Notes: generated by a model from the sequence alone, not told the origin. Numbered from the stretch's first letter, positions 36,433 through 45,602 are shown. The stretch is DNA of 64,000 bases from Caballeronia pedi (GCF_001544915.2 NZ_FCOE02000014.1:62001-126000); one strand, 5' to 3'. A program made the numbers and translations.

Positions 36433-37092
36433 ATGAGTGCCCCGCATTCGGCCAGTGGTGGTCAGCCGTACTTTTTCTTCGACTTCATTTCGCCGTTTTC
36501 GTACTTGCTGCTGGAACAGCACGAAAAATGGCCCGACATGCCGTTCGAACTGGTGCCGGTCCAGCTGATGAAGCTGCTCGACCGATGGGGCCAGCCGCAT
36601 GCCGCGACGATTCCGTCCAAGCGCGTCTTCACTTACCGGCACGCGCTCTTTCGCGCGGAACAACTGGGCATTCCGTTCAGGATGCCGCCCGCGCATCCGT
36701 TCGACCCGAGCAAGGCGCTGAGGCTCGCCGTGCTGGCCAACGGTGAAATCGCCTGCGTGCGGGAAATCTTCCGCTATATCTGGCGCGGGGGCCGCGATCC
36801 CGCGACGCCGGAAGGCTTTCGCGCGCTGTGCGAGCACGTCGGCATGCCGGACGCGGAAACGCGCATCGAAGATGAAGACGTCAAGGCGAAACTGCGCGAC
36901 AACAACGACCGCGCCGTCGCGATGGGCGTGTTCGGCGTGCCGACCTTCGTCGTCAACGATCAGATCTTCTGGGGCGAGGACACGCTGCCGATGGTCCTCT
37001 ACGTCGCGCGTTCGCCGAACTGGCTCGATGGCACGGAGGTGAAGCGCATCAGCGCGCTGCCGATCGCGCCGCGCGACGCGGATTTCGGCTGA
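36433..37092 (+). CDS. 2-hydroxychromene-2-carboxylate isomerase family (DsbA-fold) protein
   Basis: A 219-residue GST-kappa/DsbA-like protein. Landmarks: YFFFDFISPFSYL at the N-terminus, RVFTYRHALFRAEQLGIPFRM, and GVFGVPTFVVNDQIFWGED near the end, the cis-Pro region. The Ser in place of the DsbA Cys pair fits the isomerase family, which acts with glutathione in naphthalene breakdown. The natural substrate here is unknown. GGGAGAAGGA lies before the ATG at 36433. No aromatic-degradation genes adjoin. Confidence 0.88.
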   Translation: MSAPHSASGGQPYFFFDFISPFSYLLLEQHEKWPDMPFELVPVQLMKLLDRWGQPHAATIPSKRVFTYRHALFRAEQLGIPFRMPPAHPFDPSKALRLAVLANGEIACVREIFRYIWRGGRDPATPEGFRALCEHVGMPDAETRIEDEDVKAKLRDNNDRAVAMGVFGVPTFVVNDQIFWGEDTLPMVLYVARSPNWLDGTEVKRISALPIAPRDADFG

Positions 37093-37230
37093 CGGCGGGC
37101 GGCCGGACGGCGCGCCTATGCCATGCATAGCGCGCTCGCTATGGCGTCAAAAATCGATAAGCGTTTAACTTAGGGCAAGGGTTCGCGAGTTCGCGCCCCG
37201 CGCGCCCTGATTTCAACCGCTTTACAGGCC

Positions 37231-38214
37231 ATGAACGATCCCGCCGACTCACTCGACATCTGGCTCATCCGCGTGCTGCGCACCCTGCTGCTGGAGCGCA
37301 GCGTCACGCAGACCGCGCAGCGGCTCAACCAGACGCAACCGGCGATCAGCACCGCGCTGCGCCGCCTGCGCGAGATCCTGAACGACCCGATTCTCGTACG
37401 CGGCAAACAGGGCATGGTGCCGACCGAATACGGCGAGTCGCTGCTCGCGCCGGCGCAGCGGGCATTGCGCGAAGTCGAGTTCGTCGCGACGCCGCACGGC
37501 GATTTCGATGCCGCCAGTTCGCGCCGCACCTTCCGCATCGCCGCACCCGATTATCTGAACGATTTCTTCATGCCGACGCTCGTCGCCGCCTTTCGCGACG
37601 CCGCGCCAAACGCGCGTCTGGAGATCGAATCGCTGAACCCGATGCGCGATCACGAGCGCATGCTCGACGAAAGCGAGATCGACCTGATGGTCGCCAACTG
37701 GACGAAGCCCGAGCCGCGCTTCGAACGCCAGGACCTGTTCTCCGATGTATTCGTCTGCCTGATGCGCGCGAACCATCCCCTCGCGCGCGAGCCGCTGACC
37801 GTGGACCGCTACGCGCTCGCCGCGCATCTCGCGCCGACGCCGTACAGCGGCGGCAGGCGGCATCCGATCGACGTCGGACTCGCGCGCGCGGGCGTGAGGC
37901 GGCGCATCGTCACGACGATTCCCTACTTCGGCCTCGTGCCGCAGGTGCTGCTGCAGTCGGATCTCATCTTCACCGCGCCGCGCCGTTTCGCGCTGCATTA
38001 CGCGGCGATGCTGCCGCTCGCCGTGCTCGACTCGCCGGTGCCGTTTCCGCGCATCAAGTGCTATCAGCTTTCGCTGCCGCAACCGGATCAGCCGACGGAC
38101 GTCGAGTGGCTGCGCACGCTGATGTCGAGTGTGTCGGATTCGCTGACGCGCAAGAAGACCGTCGCGGCCTTTTCGGGTGATGCGATCGCCGAACTGGGCG
38201 AGGTCACGAAGTAG
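37231..38214 (+). CDS. LysR family transcriptional regulator
   Basis: A 327-residue LysR-type regulator. The N-terminal winged helix (LIRVLRTLLLERSVTQTAQRLNQTQPAISTALRRLREIL) is followed by a periplasmic-binding-fold effector domain from about residue 95 (TFRIAAPDYLNDF). The target operon is not obvious. It does not lie divergent from a neighbouring enzyme gene, as is usual, but reads with the isomerase gene upstream and the AraC gene downstream. The effector is unknown. Confidence 0.93.
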   Translation: MNDPADSLDIWLIRVLRTLLLERSVTQTAQRLNQTQPAISTALRRLREILNDPILVRGKQGMVPTEYGESLLAPAQRALREVEFVATPHGDFDAASSRRTFRIAAPDYLNDFFMPTLVAAFRDAAPNARLEIESLNPMRDHERMLDESEIDLMVANWTKPEPRFERQDLFSDVFVCLMRANHPLAREPLTVDRYALAAHLAPTPYSGGRRHPIDVGLARAGVRRRIVTTIPYFGLVPQVLLQSDLIFTAPRRFALHYAAMLPLAVLDSPVPFPRIKCYQLSLPQPDQPTDVEWLRTLMSSVSDSLTRKKTVAAFSGDAIAELGEVTK

Positions 38215-38275
38215 CGGCGCGTGTGGCGGGACTTCGGTACTATCCGGAACGACACCTTCAGCCCGCCCCGCTCAC

Positions 38276-39202
38276 ATGGATGCTCTCGACAAACTGATTC
38301 AGCTTGCGAGCCTTTCGGGCGCGCTCGATCTCCGCTGCCTGCTGAGCGGCCCGCTGGAACTCGATCACGCGCCCGCGCCGGCTGGCGAAGCGGTGTATCA
38401 CGTCGTGCTCGATGGCGCGTGCACGGTGCTTCGAAAAGGTCATGCGCCGCTGGAGTTGCGCGCTGGCGACATCTTCTTTCTGCCGCGCGGAGATGCGCAC
38501 GTGCTCAGCATTCAGCCGCGTGCAGCGGGCGCGACGGCGACGGAGATGGAAATGGAAACCCGCCACAACGGCGCGGTCACGGTGGAAACCAATTGCGGCG
38601 GACAGCCGCCCGGCGTCGACCTGCTGTGCGGACGCTTTCTCTACGCGCCGCGCGCATTATTGATCGACGTGCTGCCGGATGTCGTGCATGTGTCGTTCAC
38701 GAACGCGTCGGCGCCCTATCTGCCGCCGCTCGTCCAGACGATGCGCCGCGAGGCGGAGGAAGCGCGTCTCGGTGCGCCATCGATTGTCACGGCGCTGTCC
38801 ACCGCGCTTTTCACGATGGTCCTGCGCGCGTGGCTCGCCGAGCAGCCGTCTCTGGCGGGCGTGCTGGGCCTGCTCGCGAACCGGCGGCTGGGTGCGTCGA
38901 TCATCGCGATGCTGGAGCGGCCCGCCGAGCCGTGGACGCTGGAAATGCTGGCCAGGGAAGCGGCGATGTCGCGCGCGACCTTCATGCGCGCGTTCTCCGC
39001 GCATTCGGACAGCTCGCCGCTGGCGTTGTTGAGCCACGTGCGGATGCAACTCGCAAGCACGATGCTCACGCATACGAAGAAGAGCATCGCGGATGTCGCG
39101 GCGGATGTGGGGTATCAATCCGAAGCGGCGTTCAGCAAGCGGTTCAAGGAACTGTATGGAGTGGCGCCGGGGCGCTTCAGGCAGGCCAACGGCCTGTCCT
39201 GA
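38276..39202 (+). CDS. AraC family transcriptional regulator
   Basis: A 308-residue regulator with an N-terminal cupin-like sensing domain (AGDIFFLPRGDAHVL near residue 62) and a C-terminal AraC HTH pair (LAREAAMSRATFMRAFSAHS, then IADVAADVGYQSEAAFSKRFKELYGVAPGRFR). The sensing domain matches the cupin_6 type often found near oxidoreductase genes. I used the ATG at 38276; a longer frame begins within the LysR gene. It converges with xdhC (11-bp gap). The target is unknown. Confidence 0.93.
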   Translation: MDALDKLIQLASLSGALDLRCLLSGPLELDHAPAPAGEAVYHVVLDGACTVLRKGHAPLELRAGDIFFLPRGDAHVLSIQPRAAGATATEMEMETRHNGAVTVETNCGGQPPGVDLLCGRFLYAPRALLIDVLPDVVHVSFTNASAPYLPPLVQTMRREAEEARLGAPSIVTALSTALFTMVLRAWLAEQPSLAGVLGLLANRRLGASIIAMLERPAEPWTLEMLAREAAMSRATFMRAFSAHSDSSPLALLSHVRMQLASTMLTHTKKSIADVAADVGYQSEAAFSKRFKELYGVAPGRFRQANGLS

Positions 39203-39213
39203 AGCGTAGTCGC

Positions 39214-39720
39214 TCAGGCGGCGAGACGCGCGGCCTTGAATGTCGGCATTCCCAGCCGCGCCGCCATCTCCCGCACCCGCAGCAACTGCGCCGTCACCGC
39301 CAGCGCGATCGACCACGGCGCTTTATCGACGATGCCTTCCACGCCGATCGGGCAGGTAATCTCCGGCAGCCGGTCCGCCGCCACGCCCCGCTCCACCAGC
39401 CGCCGCTCGAACTTCACGCGCTTGGTCTTCGAACCGATCAGCCCGAAGTACGCAAAGTCATCGCGCCGCATGATGCGCTGCGTGAGCGAGAAATCGAGCG
39501 AATGATCGTGCGTCATCACGATGAAATACGCGCCCGCCGGCGCTTCGTCGACGATCGCGTCGGGCAGATCGGTGGCTTCGATCTGCACGTTGGCCGGGAC
39601 TTCGTCGGGGAACAGTTCGTCGCGCGCATCGACCCACTGCACGACGCACGGCAGCGTGCCCAGCACGTTCACGAGCGCGTGGCCGACGTGCCCCGCGCCG
39701 AACAGGACGACGTGCATCAT
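39214..39720 (-). CDS. xdhC: XdhC-like protein, Rossmann domain only (N-terminal domain missing)
   Basis: A 168-residue protein made of the C-terminal half of XdhC. It starts MMHVVLFGAGHVGHALVNVL (GxGxxG Rossmann motif), continues VMTHDHSLDF and FAYFGLIGSKTKRVKFERRL, and ends near CPIGVEGIVDKAPWSIALAV. Full XdhC is about 280-330 residues with an N-terminal XdhC/CoxI domain, which is absent here. XdhC delivers and sulfurates the Mo cofactor for xanthine dehydrogenase. Its ATG overlaps the xdhB stop by 3 bases (ATGA), so it is translated with the operon. Whether it still works is uncertain. Confidence 0.85.
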   Translation of the reverse strand: MMHVVLFGAGHVGHALVNVLGTLPCVVQWVDARDELFPDEVPANVQIEATDLPDAIVDEAPAGAYFIVMTHDHSLDFSLTQRIMRRDDFAYFGLIGSKTKRVKFERRLVERGVAADRLPEITCPIGVEGIVDKAPWSIALAVTAQLLRVREMAARLGMPTFKAARLAA

Positions 39721-42080
39721 GACCGTGCGCTCCTCACCGCGTTCACCGCCTTCAGGATCTCTTCAGCCGTCGCCGGCGCGTTCAGAGGCGGATTCACCTT
39801 GTGATCGCCGACTGCGGAAACGGCGTCGCGGATCGCGAAGAACACCGAGAACGGCAGCAGCAGCGGCGGCTCGCCCACCGCCTTCGAGCGATGGATGCTG
39901 TCCTCCGCGTTGCGGTTCTTGAACAGATCGACGCGGAAATCGGGAGGCATGTCGTTCGTCGTCGGGATCTTGTAGGTGGACGGCGCGTGCGTCATCAGCT
40001 TGCCCTTGTCGTTCCACCAGAGCTCTTCCGTCGTGAGCCAGCCCATGCCCTGCACGAACGCGCCTTCGACCTGGCCTTTGTCGAGCGCCGGATTCAGTGA
40101 TGCGCCCACATCATGCAGCGCATCCGCGCGCAGTACGCGCATTTCGCCGGTCAGCGTGTCGATCACCACTTCCGACACCGCCGCGCCGTACGAGTAGTAG
40201 AAGAACGGACGGCCCTGCATCGTCGCCTGATCCCAGTAGAGCTTGGGCGTCGCGTAGAAGCCGTCGGACCACAACTGCACGCGCGCGAGATACGCCTTCT
40301 GCACGACTTCGCCGAACGGAATCGCATCTTCGCCGACGATCACGCGATCGTTCGCGAAGCGCACCTGCGCGGGCGTCACGCTGCCGCCGCCGAACTTCTC
40401 CGCCGCGAATTTCGCGAGCCGCTCGCGCAACTGACGCGCGGCGTCCTGCGCAGCCTTGCCGTTCAGATCGGTTCCCGTCGATGCCGCCGTCGCCGAAGTA
40501 TTGGCGACCTTGCTCGTATCGGTGGCCGTCACGCGCACGCGCTCGAAGTGCACGCCCAGCTCATGCGCGACCACTTGCGCGACCTTCGTGTTCAGGCCCT
40601 GGCCCATCTCGGTGCCGCCGTGATTCACGAGCATCGAGCCATCGGTGTAGATGTGAACCAGCGCGCCCGCCTGATTGAAGTGCGTCACGTTGAACGCGAT
40701 GCCGAACTTCACCGGCGTGAGCGCGAGACCCTTCTTCAGGATTTCGTTGTTGGCATTGAATTCGTTGATGGCCGCGCGGCGGCGACGGTAATCGCTCGTC
40801 TCTTCGAGTTCGGCGATCAGCTCATGGATGACGTTGTCCTCCACCGTCTCGCCATACGGCGTCTTGTTGTTTTCCGTCTTGCCGTAGAGATTCGCGCGGC
40901 GCACGTCGAGCGAGTCGCGGCCGACCGAACGCGCGACGTTGTCCATGATGTACTCGATCGCGAACGCGCCCTGCGGCCCGCCGAAGCCACGAAACGCGGT
41001 GTTCGACTGCGTGTTCGTCTTGCCGCAATAGCCTTCGATCTTCACGTCCGACAGCCAGTACGCGTTGTCGAAGTGGCAGACGGCGCGCGTCATCACCGGT
41101 CCCGACAGGTCGGCGGAGAAGCCGCAGCGCGAGGTCATGTCGACGGCGACGCCATCGATCTTGCCGTCGTCGTCATAGCCCACTTCGAACTCGTACACGA
41201 AGTCGTGGCGCTTGCCGGTGATCATCATGTCGTCGTCGCGGTCCGGACGCAGCTTCACCGGGCACAGCAGTTTCCACGCGGCGAGCGCCGCGCAGCACGC
41301 GAAAATGCCCGACTGCGATTCCTTGCCGCCGAAGCCGCCGCCCATGCGCCGGCATTCCACCAGCACGTTATGCGAATGCACGTTGAGCACGTGCGCGACG
41401 AGATGCTGCATTTCCGTCGGGTGCTGCGTCGAGCAGTAGACGTGCATGCCGTCATCGTCCTTCGGCACGGCGTAGGCGATCTGGCCTTCGAGATAGAACT
41501 GTTCCTGGCCGCCGAGCTTCATCGCGCCGCGCTCGTGATGCGAGGCTTTCGCCATGCGCCCTTCGGCATCGCCGCGCGACAGCTTCAGCGGGTTCAGCAC
41601 GTACGATTCGGCCTTGCGCGCATCCTCCGGCGTCAGCACCGGCACGAGGTCTTCGAACTCGATCGTCGCGCGGCGCGCGGCGAGACGCGCCGTATCGTGC
41701 GATGTCGCGACGACGATGAACATCGGCTGGCCGACGAACTGCACGATGCCCTGCGCGAGCACCGGATCGTCGTGAATGATCGGGCCGCAGTCGTTCACGC
41801 CGGGAATGTCCTCGGCGGTGAAGACGGCGACGACGCCCGGCGTCGCGCGCACGGCGTCGAAGTTCATCGACACGATCTTCGCGTGCGCCTTGGGGCTCGT
41901 GCCCAGCGCGGCGTGCAGCGTGCCCGCGACGACCGGAATGTCGTCGGTATAGCTCGCGCGTCCGCTTACATGCAGATGCGCGGATTCATGCGGACGCGAT
42001 ACGTGGACCTGCTTGAACGCGTCGATTTCGTTCGCGAGCGACTGGGCTTCGGCGAGAAAGGCTTCGGCTTGCTGATTCAT
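39717..42080 (-). CDS. xdhB: Xanthine dehydrogenase, molybdenum-binding subunit
   Basis: A 787-residue large subunit that oxidises hypoxanthine and xanthine to urate. It has the molybdopterin-binding GGGFGGKE, the segment TAFRGFGGPQG and the catalytic Glu in KAVGEPPLLL. The ending NAPATAEEIL is typical. It follows xdhA with a 12-bp gap, and its stop overlaps xdhC. The subunits assemble as XdhAB heterodimers in the cytoplasm. Confidence 0.96.
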   Translation of the reverse strand: MNQQAEAFLAEAQSLANEIDAFKQVHVSRPHESAHLHVSGRASYTDDIPVVAGTLHAALGTSPKAHAKIVSMNFDAVRATPGVVAVFTAEDIPGVNDCGPIIHDDPVLAQGIVQFVGQPMFIVVATSHDTARLAARRATIEFEDLVPVLTPEDARKAESYVLNPLKLSRGDAEGRMAKASHHERGAMKLGGQEQFYLEGQIAYAVPKDDDGMHVYCSTQHPTEMQHLVAHVLNVHSHNVLVECRRMGGGFGGKESQSGIFACCAALAAWKLLCPVKLRPDRDDDMMITGKRHDFVYEFEVGYDDDGKIDGVAVDMTSRCGFSADLSGPVMTRAVCHFDNAYWLSDVKIEGYCGKTNTQSNTAFRGFGGPQGAFAIEYIMDNVARSVGRDSLDVRRANLYGKTENNKTPYGETVEDNVIHELIAELEETSDYRRRRAAINEFNANNEILKKGLALTPVKFGIAFNVTHFNQAGALVHIYTDGSMLVNHGGTEMGQGLNTKVAQVVAHELGVHFERVRVTATDTSKVANTSATAASTGTDLNGKAAQDAARQLRERLAKFAAEKFGGGSVTPAQVRFANDRVIVGEDAIPFGEVVQKAYLARVQLWSDGFYATPKLYWDQATMQGRPFFYYSYGAAVSEVVIDTLTGEMRVLRADALHDVGASLNPALDKGQVEGAFVQGMGWLTTEELWWNDKGKLMTHAPSTYKIPTTNDMPPDFRVDLFKNRNAEDSIHRSKAVGEPPLLLPFSVFFAIRDAVSAVGDHKVNPPLNAPATAEEILKAVNAVRSARS

Positions 42081-42092
42081 GTTGTTGTCCCC

Positions 42093-43628
42093 TTACTTCG
42101 CTTCGACCAGTTCGATTGCACGCACATCCAGCTTCGATTTATCCAGCGGATTCTGCGGACGCGTCTCCAGCCAGAAGCGATACAGCAGGCTCTTCGCGGT
42201 GTCGAGTCGATAATCGCTGCTCGCGCGCATGTCGGTGAGCGGCTGGTAGTCCTTGCCCAATGCGATCATCGCGGCCTGGGCGGTGGCTTCGTGCCAGTGT
42301 GCATCCGTCAGAACGGCTTCGGCATGGGATGCGCGCTTCGGCGTCGCGGCCATGCCGCCATAGACGAGACGCGGCTCGCGGATCATGTCGCCATCGGCGA
42401 TGAACGAGTACGCGGCGTACACGGCGGAGATATCGGAGTCGAAGCGCTTCGACAGCTTGTACGCACGGAACTGGAGCTTCGCGCGCTTGCCCGTGCGCGT
42501 CGGCACGCGAATGGCGGCGACGAACTCGTTCGGGTGCATGTCCTTCTTCTGATACGCGATGTACAGATCTTCGAGCGCCATCTCGCGCGTGCCGTCGACG
42601 CTTTGCAGCACGACGCGCGCATTCAGCGCGATGAGGCCGGGCATCGAATCGCCGATCGGCGAGCCGTTTGCGACGTTGCCGCCGAGCGTGCCCGCATTGC
42701 GGATCGGCAGCGACGCGAAGCGCAGGCGCGTTTCCTCGAGTTCGGGGTAAATCTTCACGATTTCCGCATACGCGCGATCCACCGACACGCCCGCGCCGAT
42801 CTCGATCCACTCGCCCGTCGTCTCGACGTGTTTGAACGCTTCGATCTGCCCGATATAGACGATGTCGCCCAGATCGCGCAGTTGCTTCGTGACCCACAGA
42901 CCGACGTCGGTGCTGCCCGCGAGAATGCGCACGTTCGGATTCTTGTCCTTGATCGCGGCGAGCGCCTCGGCGGTGCGCGGCGCGTCGAACTGGCGGCCGG
43001 CGTGTTCGTAGTGGAACGTGTCGTCGCGCTGGATGCCGTCGAGCGTGCGCGCAAGCGCCGGCACGTTGACGGGCGCGAGCGGCGCGTGATCGAACATCTG
43101 CTCGGCCGCCTCGATAATCGGCCGATAACCCGTGCAGCGGCACAGATTGCCCGTCAGCGCGTCGCTGATTTCCTGGCGCGACGGTTTCGTTTTTTCGCAG
43201 GCGCCCGCGCAACCGGTCGTCGCATGGCCGTGCTTTTCGTAGAGCGCGAACATCGACATCGCGAAACCCGGCGTGCAAAAGCCGCACTGCGAACCGTGGC
43301 ATTCCACGAGCGCCTGCTGCACCGGATGCAGCGTGCCGTCCGGCTGACGCAGGTCTTCGACGGTGAAGAGCGCGCGGCCATCGAGCGTCGGCAGAAACTG
43401 CACGCACGCGTTCACGGCCTTGAACGCGACGCCGCCCGCGCCGTCCGGCTCGCCGATGACGACCGTGCACGCGCCGCAGTCGCCTTCCGCGCAGCCTTCC
43501 TTGGTGCCGGTGCAGCGCGCGTCTTCGCGCAGGTATTGCAGGACGGTGCGCGTCGTCGACGCGCCGCTGACTTCCTGAATCGCGTTGCGATGATAGAAGC
43601 GGATCGGCTGGTTTGTCGGCTGGCTCAT
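42093..43628 (-). CDS. xdhA: Xanthine dehydrogenase, iron-sulfur/FAD subunit
   Basis: A 511-residue small subunit. The N-terminal plant-type 2Fe-2S domain has EGCAEGDCGACTV, and the second cluster has CHGSQCGFCTPGF and CRCTGYRP. The FAD domain starts near residue 215 with RILAGSTDVGLWV and has GTLGGNVANGSPIGDS. It is first in the xdhABC operon on the minus strand; an upstream frame with leader is not supported. The 340-bp region before it is shared with the divergent transporter. Confidence 0.96.
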   Translation of the reverse strand: MSQPTNQPIRFYHRNAIQEVSGASTTRTVLQYLREDARCTGTKEGCAEGDCGACTVVIGEPDGAGGVAFKAVNACVQFLPTLDGRALFTVEDLRQPDGTLHPVQQALVECHGSQCGFCTPGFAMSMFALYEKHGHATTGCAGACEKTKPSRQEISDALTGNLCRCTGYRPIIEAAEQMFDHAPLAPVNVPALARTLDGIQRDDTFHYEHAGRQFDAPRTAEALAAIKDKNPNVRILAGSTDVGLWVTKQLRDLGDIVYIGQIEAFKHVETTGEWIEIGAGVSVDRAYAEIVKIYPELEETRLRFASLPIRNAGTLGGNVANGSPIGDSMPGLIALNARVVLQSVDGTREMALEDLYIAYQKKDMHPNEFVAAIRVPTRTGKRAKLQFRAYKLSKRFDSDISAVYAAYSFIADGDMIREPRLVYGGMAATPKRASHAEAVLTDAHWHEATAQAAMIALGKDYQPLTDMRASSDYRLDTAKSLLYRFWLETRPQNPLDKSKLDVRAIELVEAK

Positions 43629-43968
43629 GGATGTGTCTCGGGGCTCTTCGATGCTTTTCTGCTGGTTGCGCGGGGTGCGCAGCCGGTGGCATTCGCGACT
43701 TCGTGGGACTTTTTCAGACTAATCCTGTCGCTTCGATGGTTGGAAAGCTATCACCGCCAATATCGACAACCCATAGGCGGCATTGCATAAACGACATATT
43801 CATCGCTCGATATGTGCGCTGAGCCTTATCCAGCAAGGCTTTCGACGCTGCCGTCCGATCGTTCGGACAGACGATTTGTCCTACCTGGATACAAAACGAG
43901 TGCGACGTTGCGCCGCAACATATGGGAGAATCACGTCTTCGCGCCGAATTCAACCCCGCAATTTCCCT
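43629..43968. other. Divergent intergenic region, xdhA / YhhS-like transporter
   Basis: It holds two inverted repeats, GTCCGA-TCGT-TCGGAC at 43853-43868 and ACATAT...ATATGT near 43794-43815. These are candidate operators, but no regulator can be named. I saw no strong promoter pair and no believable gene. Confidence 0.45.
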
Positions 43969-45183
43969 ATGTCCTCCGAGCCTCGCAACGAGCCGCAAGG
44001 CGATTTCGCAATCACCCTGCGGATTCTGCCGGTCGTGCTGTACACGTTCCTTTGCTATCTGACGATCGGCATTCCGCTGGCGGTGCTGCCAGGCTTCGTG
44101 CATACGGATCTCGGCTACGGCTCGGTGATGGCGGGCGCGGCGATCAGCGTTCAATATTTCGCGACGCTCCTGTCGCGGCCGCTCGCGGGCCGCACCGCCG
44201 ACACGCTCGGTCCCAAGAAAACCGTGCTCTACGGTCTCGCGGCGTGCGCGGTGAGCGGCGTGCTACTGCTGTGCTCGGCGCTCGCCGCGCAATGGCATGT
44301 GGTAAGTCTCGTGCTGCTGGTGATCGCGCGGCTCGTGCTGGGCTTCGGCGAGAGCTGGGTCGGCACGGGATCGATCACGTGGGGTATCGGGCGCGTCGGC
44401 GTGACCAGCAACGCGAAGGTTATTTCGTGGAACGGCATCGCGACTTACGGCGCGCTCGCGATCGGCGCGCCGCTCGGCGTCGCGATCGATCATGCGCTGG
44501 GATTCGCGTCGCTCGGGCTGATCGTCATCGCGCTGGGTGGGTTCGGTTACTGGCTCGCGACGCGCATGGCGAGCGTGCCGGTCGTGCATGGCGAGCGGCT
44601 TTCGTATCGCAGCGTGTTCTTTCGCGTGCTGCCGCATGGGCTCGGGCTCGCGCTCGGGTCGGCAGGGTTCGGCTCCATCGCGACGTTCATCACGCTCTAC
44701 TATGCCGCGCACAACTGGCCCAATGCGGCGCTTTCGCTCACTGTGTTCGGCACGATGTTCATCGGCGCGCGGCTGCTGTTCGCCAATACGATCAAGGCGT
44801 ATGGCGGGTTTCGCGTGGCGATCGTATCGTTTGCTTTCGAATGCGGCGGGCTGTTGATGTTGTGGCTTGCGGCTGAGCCTACGTTCGCGCTTGCGGGCGC
44901 GGCGTTGACGGGGTTCGGGTTTGCTCTGGTATTTCCGGCGCTCGGCGTCGAGGCGGTCGGACTCGTGCCGCCCGCGAGCCGTGGTGCGGCGCTTTCCGCG
45001 TATTCCGTGTTTCTCGATTTGTCGCTCGGGTTGACCGGGCCGCTCGCGGGGTATGTCGCGGGTGAGTTCGGGTATGGGTCGGTGTTTCTGTTTGCCGCGC
45101 TGGCCGCAGCCGCGGCGGTGGCGTTGTCGGTGGCGCTGTATATGCGCGCGGGACGTGGAGTGGGTGGGCCGGCTACGGTTTGA
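43969..45183 (+). CDS. YhhS-like MFS transporter
   Basis: A 404-residue major facilitator with about 12 helices. Very close to the UPF0226/YhhS family: YLTIGIPLAVLPGFVH, ISVQYFATLLSRPLAGRTADTLGPKK, ISWNGIATYGALAIGAPLGV, ALGSAGFGSIATFITLYY, GFALVFPALGVEAVGLVP and YSVFLDLSLGLTGPLAG. Substrates are unsettled; efflux roles have been proposed. Being divergent from xdhA suggests a possible link to purine metabolism, but this is only context. The ATG at 43969 starts the typical sequence. Confidence 0.92.
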   Translation: MSSEPRNEPQGDFAITLRILPVVLYTFLCYLTIGIPLAVLPGFVHTDLGYGSVMAGAAISVQYFATLLSRPLAGRTADTLGPKKTVLYGLAACAVSGVLLLCSALAAQWHVVSLVLLVIARLVLGFGESWVGTGSITWGIGRVGVTSNAKVISWNGIATYGALAIGAPLGVAIDHALGFASLGLIVIALGGFGYWLATRMASVPVVHGERLSYRSVFFRVLPHGLGLALGSAGFGSIATFITLYYAAHNWPNAALSLTVFGTMFIGARLLFANTIKAYGGFRVAIVSFAFECGGLLMLWLAAEPTFALAGAALTGFGFALVFPALGVEAVGLVPPASRGAALSAYSVFLDLSLGLTGPLAGYVAGEFGYGSVFLFAALAAAAAVALSVALYMRAGRGVGGPATV

Positions 45184-45189
45184 TGCGGG

Positions 45190-45495
45190 TCAGGTACCCG
45201 CTTTTGATCCGTGCAGTTGCAGCCCCAGCGCCTTGACCACTTTCAGGATCGTGCCAAAGCTCGGATTGCCGTCTTCCGATAGGGCTTTATAAAGGCCCTC
45301 GCGAGTGATTCCGCTGTCGCGTGCCACCTGCGCCATGCCACGCGCCCGAGCGATCACACCCAAAGCATGAGCGATGAACGCGGGATCATCGCCACCCTCT
45401 TGCAGGCACGCGTCGAAGTACTCGGCAATGTCGTCTTCCGTCTTCAAATAATCGGCTGTATCCCACGGACTGGTTTTGATCTTTGTGCCGGTCAT
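45190..45495 (-). CDS. HigA-type (HI1420 family) antitoxin / HTH protein
   Basis: A 101-residue addiction-module antidote. It begins MTGTKIKTSPWDTADYLKTEDDIAEYFDACLQEG and ends with a Cro-type HTH (MAQVARDSGITREGLYKALSEDGNPSFGTILKVVKALG). Proteins of this type pair with a RelE-fold toxin encoded just upstream. The ATG at 45495 is 2 bp after the stop of a gutted toxin reading frame, so the antitoxin appears to be an orphan. It converges with the transporter gene. Confidence 0.9.
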   Translation of the reverse strand: MTGTKIKTSPWDTADYLKTEDDIAEYFDACLQEGGDDPAFIAHALGVIARARGMAQVARDSGITREGLYKALSEDGNPSFGTILKVVKALGLQLHGSKAGT

Positions 45496-45497
45496 GT

Positions 45498-45602
45498 TCA
45501 CTCCAAATCCAGGTGGCGAAGCATTGCATGAGCAGGACCTGACGTCCTGCTCATGGGTGGACTCCAGTGTTCGAAAACTTCGGTCTTGCGTATCTTCAGC
45601 AT
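45498..45602 (-). pseudogene. Remnant of the partner toxin (HigB/RelE-like)
   Basis: A 34-codon frame ending 2 bp before the antitoxin, exactly where the toxin should be. It starts MLKIRKTEVFEHW, very like the start of HI1419-type toxins, then switches to unrelated residues and ends AMLRHLDLE. The normal protein is about 95-105 residues, so the core is gone. A perfect 12-bp inverted repeat (45527-45538 / 45544-45555) lies where the missing part would be. An internal deletion is inferred. Confidence 0.65.

Noticed and set aside
39717..40100. Missing N-terminal domain of XdhC in another frame upstream
   Set aside because: The stretch is fully used by the end of xdhB with normal motifs, and no XdhC/CoxI-like peptide was seen in the other frames.
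40113..43790. Plus-strand open frame of 1225 codons opposite xdhA and xdhB
   Set aside because: Both xanthine dehydrogenase subunits on the other strand have complete cofactor motifs. The mirror frame is low-complexity and without similarity.
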